A stretch of 64,000 bases of DNA, taken from Galdieria partita (Eukaryota; Rhodophyta; Bangiophyceae; Galdieriales; Galdieriaceae). The stretch covers positions 186,001-250,000 of the forward strand of contig BQMJ01000015.1 in the NCBI GenBank assembly GCA_025991245.1, in the 5' to 3' direction. Numbering within the stretch: position 1 is the first letter of the stretch; every line of letters starts with the position of its first letter. The notes beneath the pieces were generated by a model. That model searched no databases. It was not told the origin of the DNA and saw nothing but the letters and a program-made list of their open reading frames with translations. Below are positions 20,762 through 32,482 of the stretch, one piece after another. A program made the translations under genes and the position numbers.

Positions 20762-23326
20762 ATGCCGAGTAGTCTTGTCTATAAGAGACCAATTACAACC
20801 AACTATAGTTTCAAGTCTTCTAGTACATTATCGAATAACGCAGGTGATAAAAAAGATTTGGTAAGACCTGTAGCTCCAAGAGCTTCTGTCTTCTATAAGA
20901 CTGCCCAAAAGTACTCTTTAAAAAAGCCTGGAAACGAGTGTCTGGATGATCTTCGGAGTCGTCTAGACGAACAAGAAAGACGACTTGGTCACTTGGAAGA
21001 TAATAGAAAAGCTGCTCTTGAGAAAAGTACGTTGTCTGAAGAACAACTTAGAAACCAAGAACGATATAGAGATGAACTAGAACAACACTTGAACAAGTTG
21101 CTTGAGAGAAAAAAAATCATCGAAACTAGCCTTGAAACCACTCGAGCAAAATATGAAAGTACGAAAATTGAAGGAACTACATTAACTCAATCGATTAGAG
21201 AAGCGACAGTTGAAATTCAATGCCTAAAAGCTAGCTTGGATTCACAACAATGCAAACGAAACCATTTTGAACGAGAAGCATTCGAGCAGCAGCAACGTAT
21301 GGATGAGATAAGGAAGGATATTGAGACTCTATATCGATCTTTGGATCAAGAGAAACAGATTCATTACCAAAATGAGAAAAATCTAAAGCATAGAGCTGAA
21401 GCCATTGAAAAGAAACGGCTTGAATTGGAGCAACTACAAAGTGAACTTGAAATTCAACAGACTCATATTAAAAAGAAGAAACACGACAACGAAAAAATGT
21501 GCGACGAAATGAAAGAATTTGTTCGTAAATCGAAAGAAAATGAACTGCACCTTGAAGACATACATGTAAAAATAGAGAGTTTACTTGGTAGACTAGAAAG
21601 AAACCGTGAAAAGATGGCTCGCATAGATTATGAAATACAGAGCCTTGAAAAAGAAAAAAGTACATTATCAAGGCACAATGAACAGTTACTAAATGAAGAG
21701 AGAACTCTAGAAGCTAATCTGGCCGATGTCTCCTCAAAACTTGACTCTTTGACAGTTGAAATACAGCGATTAAAGTCAAGAGAAGAAATGATCTTAAACA
21801 AATGCAAACAGGAGGCCGATTATCTTTATGACTGTTTACAAGATAGTTTGCAGAAAAGAGAGCAGCTTGAAAGGGAGGTGGAAGCGTCCCACCAAGTCTC
21901 CAACCAAAACAAAGAACGATGGAATACTCTACAGAAACAGGTGGACGAGCTTCAATCCATCATATCTCAAAAAGAAAAGGAACTTGAACAAGAACTCACA
22001 CAAAAAGATAACTTGCTACTACAAATGGAACAAATTAAAGAGTCAATCTCTTCACAGCAACAAGAGATTTCAGAATTGGACAAGTTGTGTCGTCAAGATG
22101 AAATGACTCGTCGATATCTACACAATCTTGTTCAAGAATTGAAAGGGAACATTAGAGTTTTTTGCAGGATTCGACCTATTCTTGCAAAAGAAGTCGAAAG
22201 TATGCTTTCAGACAATGTCATTAGTGATGCAAATAGACTCTCAATATCTTCAGCATCTTCGGTATCCTCTATAACATCCTCTAATACAGTCTCTGAACCA
22301 CAATTTAGAATAATTTCTTCCAATTCTGTTGAAGTTGTGGCACCTCAAAGGTATTCAGAGACAAGCAAGAGTTCCAAACAACACTTGTCCAAATGGAGCT
22401 TTTCTTTCGATCGAATCTTCAGTCCCGAGTCTACACAGGAAGATGTTTTTGAAGAAATTTCCCAGTTGGTGCAAAGTGCACTCGATGGTTATCGGGTGTG
22501 TATCTTTGCTTATGGCCAAACAGGCTCAGGAAAAACATTTACTATGTTGGGAGGCGATAATGAAGGCGAATCTGGAGTTATTCCTAAAAGTATGAGAAAA
22601 ATTTTTTCAACTGCAGAATGTCTTTATGAACAGAATTGGGAATTCCATCTCAAGGCATCATTTTTGGAAATCTATAATGAAACAATACGAGATCTTTTAA
22701 CTGATCAGAATACTGGAAAAGAACGGAACTATGATATAAAGATCGATAGATTGACTGGTGCTACTTATGTAGTAGGCTTAACAGTGGAAGATATTTCAAC
22801 CCCATATCAACTTGAAAAGCTACTAAAAAAGTCCATGGCTAACCGATCCACAGCAGCAACTCGTTGTAACGAACGATCAAGTAGAAGTCATAGTGTATTT
22901 CGACTCTATATATCAGGAAGAAACAAAGAAACTGGACAAGAACGTATGGGCCTCTTAAACTTGATTGACTTGGCAGGATCCGAACGTCTAAACTCTTCAG
23001 GCTCTACCGGAGACCGTCTTCGAGAAACGCAACATATCAATAAGAGTTTGTCGGCTCTTGGAGACGTTATATCCAGTCTCTCAAATAAGGAGAAGCACAT
23101 ACCGTATAGAAATTCCAAGTTGACCTATTTGTTGCAAGATTCCTTAGGAGGAGATTCAAAAACGCTGATGTTTGTCAATGTTTCTCCTACCGCTGAAAGC
23201 TTCCAGGAAACCCTTTGTTCTCTGCGTTTCGCACAGAAAGTTAATTCTTGTCAAATTGGAACTGCACGTAGAGTTACCAAAGTTGACCTTTGTGCAGGTT
23301 TCTTTAACAAGGAAGCTACTATGTAA
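20762..23326 (+). CDS. Kinesin-14 (C-terminal motor, minus-end directed)
   Basis: 854 residues, no intron. A short basic head is followed by a coiled coil from about residue 60 to 450 (heptad-rich, Glu/Lys/Gln). The neck LKGNIRVFCRIRP leads into a C-terminal motor. The P-loop is GQTGSGKTFTM, switch I NERSSRSHSVF and switch II LIDLAGSER; HIPYRNSKLTYLLQDSLGG follows. The motor-last order with that neck defines kinesin-14 (Kar3/Ncd/KIFC). These motors focus spindle poles and slide microtubules towards minus ends. A Ser-rich insert (SSASSVSSITSSN) sits early in the motor domain. Confidence 0.95.
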   Translation: MPSSLVYKRPITTNYSFKSSSTLSNNAGDKKDLVRPVAPRASVFYKTAQKYSLKKPGNECLDDLRSRLDEQERRLGHLEDNRKAALEKSTLSEEQLRNQERYRDELEQHLNKLLERKKIIETSLETTRAKYESTKIEGTTLTQSIREATVEIQCLKASLDSQQCKRNHFEREAFEQQQRMDEIRKDIETLYRSLDQEKQIHYQNEKNLKHRAEAIEKKRLELEQLQSELEIQQTHIKKKKHDNEKMCDEMKEFVRKSKENELHLEDIHVKIESLLGRLERNREKMARIDYEIQSLEKEKSTLSRHNEQLLNEERTLEANLADVSSKLDSLTVEIQRLKSREEMILNKCKQEADYLYDCLQDSLQKREQLEREVEASHQVSNQNKERWNTLQKQVDELQSIISQKEKELEQELTQKDNLLLQMEQIKESISSQQQEISELDKLCRQDEMTRRYLHNLVQELKGNIRVFCRIRPILAKEVESMLSDNVISDANRLSISSASSVSSITSSNTVSEPQFRIISSNSVEVVAPQRYSETSKSSKQHLSKWSFSFDRIFSPESTQEDVFEEISQLVQSALDGYRVCIFAYGQTGSGKTFTMLGGDNEGESGVIPKSMRKIFSTAECLYEQNWEFHLKASFLEIYNETIRDLLTDQNTGKERNYDIKIDRLTGATYVVGLTVEDISTPYQLEKLLKKSMANRSTAATRCNERSSRSHSVFRLYISGRNKETGQERMGLLNLIDLAGSERLNSSGSTGDRLRETQHINKSLSALGDVISSLSNKEKHIPYRNSKLTYLLQDSLGGDSKTLMFVNVSPTAESFQETLCSLRFAQKVNSCQIGTARRVTKVDLCAGFFNKEATM

Positions 23327-23638
23327 ACACTTGCTGTATCTTATGAAGTATGCAATTGTGTGATTCAAAGAAATAGAGAGTCTTCGTCTTTAGCTTCGAT
23401 TGCAAAATGAAGTGTAACTTGTAATAGATTTCGTTATTTTACTTGTCCATAATTTCATAACTTTTCATGTGCCTGTGTTAAGAACAACCGGTACAGAATT
23501 CTGTCTTGCAACGACATATCAACTTCTTTGTCAAATATACCATAAACAACAACAAACTCAAGAATCCGGCCAATAGGTTATGACCTTTGAACCTATTTCT
23601 CAAAGTAAACAAATATCAGCTAGTCGCATCTAAACAGT
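23327..23638. other. Convergent intergenic region, nothing seen
   Basis: 312 bp between the kinesin stop and the TIM17 stop. AT-rich 3' flank of both genes, without recognisable genes, repeats or structured RNA signals. Confidence 0.5.
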
Positions 23639-24289
23639 TCAGTTTTGTGCTGCAGCTGCTGCTTCTCCTGCCCAACCTCCAACGGTTGCCAATCCAGGAT
23701 CCTTTGCAAAATTGTTATTTCTTGAAACTCTGTCTTCTATCCCAATTGTTTTTGCTACTTGTTGTTGTTGCCTCTGCATTTCTGCTTGCATTCTTTCAAT
23801 TTCTTCTGGTGAAGGACCCAAGTCTGCTGTCATTCTTGTCAAAAGAATACCCATTCCTTCAATAAGTGCTAAAAGAATACCACCAATAGCTGCTGAACGT
23901 GTAGCTCCACCAACTCCACTTCTAGCTGCAAGAACTCCTCCAGTAATCGCACCAGACATAATGGCATTCCAAGGGTCCTCCTTCTGTCGAATACCAGCTA
24001 ACGCACAGTCAAACGTGGAAAAGAGACCACCCCATACAGCAAAATTGCCTCCTAAAACCGGAGACCTTAATTTTACTGCATCTACTGCACCTCTTAAACG
24101 GGCCCCTTTTGGTGAGTTTCTAGCACCTTTGAAGAAGTGCCACAAGGCTCCACCAATTGAACCCATCGCATATGCACCACCAATATCTTTCATAAAACAT
24201 GAACATGAAAACAGTCTTTTGATACTTTACTACTTACCATCCAATATTCTGTGAGGACAAGGTTCTCTGTTGTGTTCCACAGTGCCCAT
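23639..24289 (-). CDS. TIM17: Mitochondrial inner-membrane translocase subunit TIM17
   Basis: Exon 1, 24289-24238, encodes [18 protein letters not shown] 51-nt intron follows, then exon 2, 24186-23639; total 199 residues. The REPCP..RI start is diagnostic of TIM17. Four hydrophobic segments with Gly-rich helices follow ([59 protein letters not shown]). The C-terminal 60 residues form a soluble Gln-rich tail ([11 protein letters not shown]) ending [10 protein letters not shown], unlike the short tail of animal TIM17. It is part of the TIM23 channel that imports presequence proteins. Confidence 0.93.
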
Positions 24290-24355
24290 CTCTCATCAAC
24301 AATGTCAACACACAATATAATGTTGGACGTCCGTCGACTCCAACGACTCGATTAT

Positions 24356-25510
24356 TTATTGCTTCAGAGTCTCATATCTTGAACCAAGAAGGCTGATATC
24401 CTGATATGCATCTACAAAGTCACCTCTGAATTTCTGATTATTCTTAGCATAATACTCGACATATTTAAGGAAGCGTGACTCGTTCAACAAAACTGAATAT
24501 TTGTCCTCCGTCGAAGAAGACTTCAAATTGGTTTGCTGGTTACCCTTTTTGCTAATAAGGTCCTTCAGAAACTGATTACTAAACTTGATCCCTGGAAGTT
24601 TCAGCTTTCGCACTTGTGTTCCTACAGCAACAGTTCTCTTTCCTTTCTGTGTTATGTCACCATATGTGAGTTCAGGCTGGTCAAAGATATCCGATGATTC
24701 CAAGCTTTCTTGTTCTTCCGTTACTTTACTATTGGAGAATTGTTCGCAAACTTTCGATAGAAAACCCAAAGCTCCCAAAAACAATACGGTATTTCTTGTT
24801 GCATCCAAGCCTGCTCTTTGGAAGTCCTTTTCCAAAGCATAAGTATAGGAACTGTCTTGTGTTGATTGGGAAAGTTGGCTTTCCTCATCCGGCCCCGAAG
24901 CGTCCTCTCTTCCAACTTGGAGCTTTACTCTTGGTGCGCCAACAATATCTAAAGTGACAGAACCGGCAAATGCAATATAGTCTCCATAACCAACTTCGGA
25001 ATAACTCTGATGAGCCTCTTCTACAGTTTGATAGCAAGAATGCAAAAAAGCGTTTCCTGGACGTTTCATCTCAAAACGCAAACTCCCATTGAGGCCTCCT
25101 TGTTTGGTTTGCTTTGAATAACTCAAGGCATCATGCAAAGCTAACTGTATATATTGTGGAAGTAAGTGGAGGTTTTTACTCAAAGTATTTCTCAAAGTTT
25201 GTTTCAACCGATTGATAGTACTTATTGTTATTTCCTTGTCTCCATAACGATCTGTATCAAAAAATACTTCGGCATCGCAGTTTAAAGGGAACTCTGTCAA
25301 AGAAGTAGTAACTAGCCCTCCCAAGGTAGTGTAAAGCAAGGCCTTGGACAGAAAAGTCCTCCTCGACACGTTATTATGGCTGCTACATACCACAACAGCT
25401 CTCAGATACTTGTGATTGCAAGTGCAATACTTTTTTATGAGTTGCTTTGGTATGAAGTGGTCGTTCAACCGAGCCACATAGCAACCATCAACAAAACACG
25501 GCAACAGCAT
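24356..25510 (-). CDS. TL29-like thylakoid lumen peroxidase relative (APX family, probably inactive)
   Basis: 384 residues, no intron. About 45 residues of transit-like sequence are followed by a twin-arginine signal SRRTFLSKALLYTTLGGLVTTS, which indicates Tat transport into the thylakoid lumen. The body matches the haem peroxidase class I segment: IQLALHDALSYSKQTKQGG then LNGSLRFE. In active ascorbate peroxidases this is RLAWHDAG; here the distal Arg and Trp are replaced while the distal His is kept. The proximal-His segment appears as NTVLFLGALGFLSK, with no His. Plant TL29 (APX4) has the same overall pattern and lumenal location, associated with photosystem II. I infer a non-catalytic role. 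It lies 66 bp upstream of TIM17 on the same strand. Confidence 0.75.
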   Translation of the reverse strand: MLLPCFVDGCYVARLNDHFIPKQLIKKYCTCNHKYLRAVVVCSSHNNVSRRTFLSKALLYTTLGGLVTTSLTEFPLNCDAEVFFDTDRYGDKEITISTINRLKQTLRNTLSKNLHLLPQYIQLALHDALSYSKQTKQGGLNGSLRFEMKRPGNAFLHSCYQTVEEAHQSYSEVGYGDYIAFAGSVTLDIVGAPRVKLQVGREDASGPDEESQLSQSTQDSSYTYALEKDFQRAGLDATRNTVLFLGALGFLSKVCEQFSNSKVTEEQESLESSDIFDQPELTYGDITQKGKRTVAVGTQVRKLKLPGIKFSNQFLKDLISKKGNQQTNLKSSSTEDKYSVLLNESRFLKYVEYYAKNNQKFRGDFVDAYQDISLLGSRYETLKQ

Positions 25511-25728
25511 TTCTTTGAGTCGATCAACCGAGTATATAAATTATGAACTGATGACTACTTTCATTCTGTTGGAAATTTATTGTCTTTGTATACGAGACTT
25601 TGAATTCTTTTTAAGTCTGTCATTCTTGCTTATTCGGAATAGATTATCATCTCACAAGTCACTGTGATGACAATTTATATAGAACGTGGAGTGAAATTGT
25701 TTACGACATTCACTTGATAAAGCTTAGC

Positions 25729-27056
25729 ATGTCAAGTGTAGACATCTGTGGGAAGCATAGACAACAGTCCACGAAGGCTAGTTTTATTTCTTTTGCTTTT
25801 CCTTATGGCCACTTGAAACCTTGTGCGCATCGTTGTAAGCAATATGTTGTTGGAAGATCGTATCTTCTCCAGTTACAACCAAAGAAGAGAAGGAATAGTC
25901 ATTTTAGTTATTCTTGTGAAGCTTGCCAAACCGAAGCCCGTTCAACTTCAACAGAAAACAATATTTCTACTCACGCTTTAAGTTTCACTGAAAGACTTTG
26001 GAAGACATATACAAGCACTGCTACTTTGTTGACCAACCTCTTCCCACTCTGGACATTGTTGGTGGCGGTGTTAGCTTTAAGGAGGCCAACAACGTTTACT
26101 TGGCTATCTACTCCGTATTTCACTTTTACACTAAGTATTCTTATGCTTAGTATGGGTATTACTTTATCACCTCGAGATTTCAAACGAATTTGGAAGCGAC
26201 CTGGTATAGGTTAGTAATTTGTATTGTCTTTATTTGCATATTATGTCAATACCAAAGTATAGTGATACTGCAGTTCTGTAGTTGTTATTTTCTGGTTCCT
26301 TTTCTAGCTTATGTTTTGGGGCGCTTATTCAAGTTGCCTTCCGATATTCTTGCAGGACTTGTCTTGGTAGGATCTGTCAACGGAGGACAGGCTTCGAATC
26401 TATGCACTTATATAGCAAAAGGCAACGTAGCTCTTTCGGTGATAATGACAACTGCAACCACTTTAGGAGCTATTGTTATGACTCCATTGCTTTCCAAATT
26501 TGTTTTAGGAACTGTTGTTCAAGTCGATGCACTTGGAATTGCGTGGTCAACTATTCAAGTGGTATTGATTCCGATTGCGTTAGGTATGGCATTGAATAGA
26601 TATTTCAAGTCGTTTGTAGATATCATTCTTCCTATTTCCCCAGTTGTTGGGGTTATTGCAACATGTTTAGTTGTTGGATCAGCCGTAGCTCAATGCAACA
26701 AGTTGATTTTAAGTGCTGGAATATCTTTACAAATACCTATTTTCTTATTACATTTGATTGGTGGAATTTGTGGCTATTTTCTGCCTTATCTGTTGGGTTA
26801 TAATGAAGTCGTCTGTCGTACCGTAGCAATTGAAACTGCAATGAAGAGTAGTGCCTTTGGTTTTGTTTTAGCTTGTTTACATTTTACAGCATATCGAGTA
26901 CGAGTGCCTTGTGCAATATCCGTTGTTTGGATGTCACTTGTTGGTTCTGGTTTGGCTGTGTTTTGGAGATATAAGCCTGTGCAGAATTTGAAAGGATTCC
27001 GAAGTGATTTGGCACAACGTCTTCGTCAAAAGAGACAATTAGATGAAATGAAATGA
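25729..27056 (+). CDS. Plastid BASS-family (bile acid:Na+ symporter-like) transporter
   Basis: Exons 25729-26209 and 26263-27056, joined across a 53-nt GTTAGT..TATAG intron, give 424 residues. About 95 basic, Ser/Thr-rich residues look like a plastid transit peptide. Membrane helices follow: LWTLLVAVLALRR, the family motif LSMGITLSPRDFKRIWKRPG, PFLAYVLGRLF, then GSVNGGQASNLCTYIAKGNVALS. The last is the conserved substrate-binding loop of SBF/BASS proteins. Plant plastid relatives move pyruvate, glycolate or 2-keto acids with sodium. Which substrate applies here cannot be read from the sequence. It is divergent from the TL29-like gene (218 bp). Confidence 0.85.
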
Positions 27057-27111
27057 CTGATATTTCATAGAAATAAGAAAAGTAATTCAAAAATTTTGAA
27101 TATTTTGTTGT

Positions 27112-28073
27112 TCAATGAAAACGTTGAATTACTGTTGCAAAATATTTTCCTAAATGTTCTGCGTATTGGACCTCATAAGGAGAAGGCTGTCTACTGCCAT
27201 CAGCTCCTGCATAAGTTCCAGGTCCATAAGGTGAACCTCCGTGTGGTTCTTCAAAAGAGAACATTTCAGAGCCAAAAGTATAACCTGAAAAGTTTTCATA
27301 GGATCCATAAGCCTTCAAAACTTGTAGAGTCTTGACTTACCACAGGGAACATATAACAAACCCAAGTGTGCCAACTGACTTATGGCTGTCCAAGCAGTAG
27401 TTTCTTGCCCTCCACCCTGAGTGCCTGTTGAAAAAAAGAAAGAAGCTAACTTGCCATTCAATGCGCCGTTTTGCCACAAATCTAATAACAAATATTATCG
27501 TTTGTGTGCTATAACAAAGCTATACTCACGCCCTAAAGAATCGAAAAACGCTTTCATTTGAGCGCAAGCAGCACCAAATCTTGTAGGAAACCCAAATATA
27601 AAGCCGTCTGCTTCAGCCAACTTGTTATGTTTTTCAAACGTCAAAACAGGATCATCAGGTTTTGGTGGTGCTCCCAATAGTTTCAGTACATCTTGAGACA
27701 AGGTCTCTGGAACTTGAAAGAGTTCTATGTCGCAATTGCCACTCTTTTCCAAACCTTCCTTTACACGATCCGCTAACTTCTTGATATGGCCATAGGTAGT
27801 ATCTAAAAGAAGAATATTACTTGATTCTTTCAAATAAGAGATTCGATTCTTACAATAGATGATGAGTACTTTGGCTTTATGGGTTTTTTCTGAAGCAACA
27901 ACGCTCCTTTCCTTTCCCGAAGTGGCTTCTTTCTCGGTAACAGTGGAGGTAGCGTTCTTTTGTTGTCGCTCTACTTTTGAACCAGTTGTTTGTCTTTCAC
28001 TATTTGTATGAGGAGGATTTTGAGTTTCTTCGGAACCTCCACAACAACCAAAACAAGACAACAAGGAAGACAT
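27112..28073 (-). CDS. NAD(P)H:quinone oxidoreductase, WrbA/FQR type flavodoxin
   Basis: Four exons, 28073-27854, 27802-27530, 27481-27341 and 27284-27112, with introns of 51, 48 and 56 nt, give 268 residues. The first 75 residues are polar and Ser/Thr/Lys-rich after a Cys cluster ([13 protein letters not shown]), which could be lipidated. The flavodoxin core follows: [20 protein letters not shown] (FMN phosphate loop), [20 protein letters not shown], then [14 protein letters not shown]. The end of the domain carries [18 protein letters not shown], which matches the WrbA signature. It performs two-electron reduction of quinones to limit radical formation. Confidence 0.9.
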
Positions 28074-28295
28074 ACGTTGAAAGGCGGGTGGCAATGAGAG
28101 ATTTCAAAGGATGAATGAGTGTTTCATTTCATTCAGTTGGAATAGAATGCGTTGGAACATCTTTCCGTTGAAGATGCATTTCATCTTTAAGTTTGTTGAA
28201 CAATGAATAGGATTGCAAATAGCAGTTCAGGGAATGGAACAATTGCCACGTCACTGGGATAGTGTCTTCATTTCTCAAGCATCGTTTGAGTTTTC

Positions 28296-29668
28296 ATGTT
28301 ACATTCGACAACTTTTGCTATCCCTTGTATAAAAACCAACAGCCTTGATATATTAGACAGATATAAAAAGGAATATGTTACATTGTCTCAAGCTTTAGAA
28401 AGTAGAGAAAGATTGTCCAAGTCGCTGAACAATTGTAGAGAACCAGAGTTCTTAAAAGTTGCCTTTGAAGGATATTTATCGCTACTTCCAGAGTTGGGAA
28501 AGGTATTAGAAAAGTTTCAAGACAACTCTAAGACAAACATACAATATCAATGGCAAAGTACTCTAAGTTCTAGTGGCAAATTCTTTTCTGATTCCTTCTT
28601 TGCTTTTGAAGTGGCCATGGCGCTAACAGCATATGGTAAGTCCACAATACATATGCGTATTGCGTATATTCATTTTCACATAATATAGCCACCTTGAAAT
28701 TGTGCTTGGCTGAACAAAATTTTGTTTCTGAAGAGGAGCAGGAAATCAATCAAGTAAACTTTGGTTTTTCAACAATATTTTCGATGTTGCTCAACCTTTT
28801 TTGTGTTCATAGGTTTCTAGATATCTTTGTGAAGCAGCAGGAATTTTTGAATATCTGCAAGACAACATTTTACCTGAATGTATTATTCAGGCTTCCATTC
28901 CAACTCCACCGGATATTCATCCCAATGCAGCTGCATTCATGAATAGGTTTGTGAAGATAGACTATCATCATTTTATTTATATTTTGTAGACTTGCTTTAG
29001 GACTTGCTCAAGAAAAGGTCATTCATAAAGCCCAGTTGAGATGCTCTTCGGAAATGACTCTATTGAAATTATGTAATGCTGCTGTACAAATGTTTACTCA
29101 AGCCCTAGCCAAAGTTTCTTCAATTCAAGGATGTGAGCCAGTAACTTCAACAATATTGAAGTTTGCGGAATTTCATTTACTTCTTAGTAAAGCAATGTCC
29201 TGTTTTTATCTTGGCAAAGTTTCAGATATGAAAATGGAACATGGCTTGAAGGTTGCTTGTCTTCGATATTGCTGTGAGATACTCCAAAAACAACAAGTTC
29301 AAAAGTTATTAGGAAAATTTTCTTTTACCAAATTGACTTGTTCTCAACAAGCATTGTCAATAGAAGCATATCAATTATATCAACTTTATCAAAAGCAGAA
29401 TTCTACTGTTTATCATGAAAGAGAACCTGATTGGAGCACTATTGTTTATGAATCAGAAAGACTACTAGTCAAGAGCATTCCTTTTATGCTTTTGGATAAT
29501 AGTCGAACAACGATTTCTCAAAGGCTTCAAAATTTGCGAATACAAGAACCAAAAGAGCAAGCTGTGTCTAGAGAGAAACCTCATTCGATAGAAACTCAAA
29601 GAGAAGAAGACAAGAGAAAGTCTAAAAACTCACGAAATCGAAGAGTTTTTGAACTTTGTACAGAGTGA
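28296..29668 (+). CDS. BRO1-domain protein (ALIX/BROX-like)
   Basis: Four exons, 28296-28635, 28689-28753, 28813-28946 and 28990-29668, with introns of 53, 59 and 43 nt, give 405 residues. The start FAIPCIKTNSLDILDRYKKEYV resembles the BRO1 N-terminus. The helical core has CLAEQNFVSEEEQE, YLCEAAGIFEYLQDNILPE and GLAQEKVIHKAQ, the last a family hallmark. A charged tail ends the protein, with no V domain or Pro-rich region, so it is BROX-like in length. BRO1 domains bind ESCRT-III (CHMP4/Snf7). An alternative earlier ATG at about 28234 is in another frame. It is divergent from the WrbA gene. Confidence 0.83.
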
Positions 29669-29846
29669 AATTCATTCAACGCATACAACTTGAAGTCTTT
29701 TGTAGAGAAATGGTAGAAGTATTATCACATATAATCCAAAGATATTAGGATTCAGTTATTTGAACTCCTCTGTAGTGATTGTTTTAAGATTTTTCAAGAG
29801 CTTATTCCATTCCAAAATCGAATGTTTTTGAGAGAGAAAGAAGAAA

Positions 29847-32223
29847 ATGGATGAGACGATAGGAACAGGAAGCCTTTGTTTGGAAAGTGAGGCAACCGAT
29901 ACTCTAAAGGAAACTGTAAAGAGAATAAAAAACTTATGTGTTGGTCATCCCGCTAAGAAACAAGCGTACATAAAGCAGGGTATTATTCCCACTTTGCTGA
30001 AGCTTATCGATAGAAGGGATTCAGAGTTAACCGTAAGAAAAGTCTTGTTGCGTTTTTTGTCCTTGTCCGAGACTGTTTAGTGGCAAATCTGTGGCACAAT
30101 AGGAATCTTAGCCAACAATAATGTAGCTGGAGCAGAACAAGTAGCGTCCAATTCGGGCCTCTGCACTTTACTGTCTTTATTATCTTCAGATGACGAGCGA
30201 CTAGTGAAACAGGCTTCACTTTGTATACTTGGAGCTTTGAAATCTGTAGAAAGACCTGCAAAGATATTTTTGGAGAACATTCAACTGTTGGAAAGCGTTT
30301 GTAGTTTATTTTGTAATCCCTTCGCATCTGCGAGTCTACGAGAATGCACTTGTTTTATTTTAACAAGGTCGGTAACAACTTCTGAATATGGTCCTCTTGA
30401 ACTGTTCATGTTTGGATAGTTGTCTGGAAAATGCCGAATCTGAACAAATTGTGGACTGGTTCCGAATATCAAACTTTTGCTTTGAAAAACTCAAGTCATG
30501 CAATTTGAGAGATCCTAGAACATTGACTCCGTATTTAAACGTATTGAAATCTCTTACTATGAGAAACAGGTAAGTGTAGAAGGGATAATTTTTCAGTATT
30601 GTCTGAACCGGAATCATAGAGAAATTGGAAAGCAGTTTATTGAACACAATTTTGTTGAGCTTTTGGTGGAGGTGATGAAAGGAGTAGATATGACATTGAA
30701 AGTTATTGCTTGCAGACTTTATACAAATTTGATGAATTTTAGTCTTTTACAAGAAGATCAAGCTTCGAAGGATACTGCAGTTATTATTATGCCCTTATTG
30801 AACAGAATGCTATCCAATAGAGATAGAAATATCCAGTTGGAGGGTTGCAAGATGTTGACTCAAGTTGTTGCTATAGCAGAAATCTATCAACAGCAGGCTT
30901 TTGACTGCAACTTGGTTCATTGTTTGATAGAACTGGGACATAATATAAATATAAGCGATGTAGAAGCGGCCTGTATTCTTTTACAAGCAGTAGCGGTAAG
31001 TATATGGATTGAAAGTATTTTCTCATACTTATTCATGAAACTAGGCTGTGTGTTCTCTTGTGGAGGAATGTCGTCGTCTAGTAATCGAGTCCAGATTGTT
31101 CTCATTGGTGGTCAATAGTTTGGATACTTCTTATCCGGAATTGAGGATTGCAGGCTTGTCTGCTTTGCGATCACTATCTCGTTCAGTTAGAAATCTACGT
31201 GCATCTCTAGCAGAGGCAGTTTTAATGGAACCTCTACTTAGGAGCCTAAGCGATGAAAATAAGCAGGTGAGAAAGTTATGGACACCACTTGTTTCGTTTA
31301 AAACTTGATTAGGTTCAAATTCAGGCACTTTCCACTGTATGCAATTTGGTTCTCTATTTTAGTCCTTTGAAGAACTCATTTCTTGAAAGCAATGGTTTGA
31401 CAACTCTATTGAACCTTTGTCATTCTAATGACAAATCATTGAAGTATTATGCTGTCTGGGCACTCAAAAATCTTTTGTTTCTTTCAGGGTCCAAAATGAA
31501 AAAGAGAATTATTGACGAGATTGGAATGGACTATATCTTTTGTTTGATTGAGAAAGGAGAGGATTATTCTTTCCAAGAACAGGTATTTTTGAGTAGCATT
31601 GTGAAGAAGTCATAAGATAGAAATTTTATAGGGAATTAATTTACTACGCAACTTGACCTGTACTTTTTCAATAGAATGTGAAAGGGAGAATATTTTGGAT
31701 TTCATCGATGAACATTGTTATCGCCTTGTTCTTTGTATTCAAGGTGAGCACCATCTGCTTGAGCTCGTAGATGATATGGTATTGATATCATTTAGATTCT
31801 CTTCAATCACCATGTATGGAAGTTGTATTACAAGCATTATATGTCGTTTGTAATTTCGTAGTTGGAAGCGAAAGACACAAACAAGCTATTTGTAACTCGA
31901 AAATTCCCAAATTGTTGCTGAATTTTCTGACCAATCCGAGTTATTTGATCCGAATTGCCACAATTTGGTGTATCATCAACCTCATATGGAAAGAGACGAA
32001 TGACATAAATGATGTCTCTAATCTTGCAGATTATCGAAGGGCACGAATTGCATCTTTTATGGAGATGGGTTATGAAGAAATGTTGGAAGGGTTACTAGCT
32101 GATTCGAATGTTGAAGTTCGTGGTCGAGCGGAAATGGCTCTCCAGTTACTTCGAGATAGGACGATCTCGGATTTTGGAGATGAAAATGACTATGAACAAG
32201 TGTCACGGGGTATTTTACTCTGA
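29847..32223 (+). CDS. ARMC8: Armadillo-repeat protein ARMC8/GID5 (CTLH/GID ubiquitin ligase subunit)
   Basis: Eight exons: 29847-30032, 30081-30367, 30420-30569, 30620-30995, 31045-31266, 31313-31582, 31632-31743 and 31796-32223. Seven introns of 46-52 nt; 676 residues. The third exon's donor is GTCGGT, unusual but required by frame. Armadillo repeats run throughout (LLKLIDRRDSELTWQICGTIGILANN; KYYAVWALKNLLF; GINLLRNL). The C-terminal repeat RIATIWCIINLIWKE followed by RRARIASFMEMGY closely resembles the ARMC8 end (SNLIW, then a degenerate final repeat). ARMC8/GID5 holds substrate receptors in the GID E3 complex, which controls gluconeogenic enzymes in yeast. Confidence 0.8.
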
Positions 32224-32482
32224 CGCACTTTATCCATTAACTTTTGTCAGGGATTTCAAATTCCGCTATGCAACAAGATGGTCATATCATCTTATTGCTG
32301 TAAAATGAAGTGTTGATTCTATAAAAGCCTTTGTTTACTTTGAAGTTTAAGTTGTTTTCATTGGGAAGTGATTTACTTTTCTTCATTCTTTGGAAACAGA
32401 GCAGTGACTTTAAATTTCTTTTATACAGTATTGTTACAACAAAAAATGAAAACCAAAAGCTTATTATAAGTGTAGTACATCA

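Noticed and set aside
27054-27120. Possible gene between the BASS transporter and WrbA stops
   Set aside because: Only 55 bp separate the two convergent stops; the open frames there are antisense shadows.
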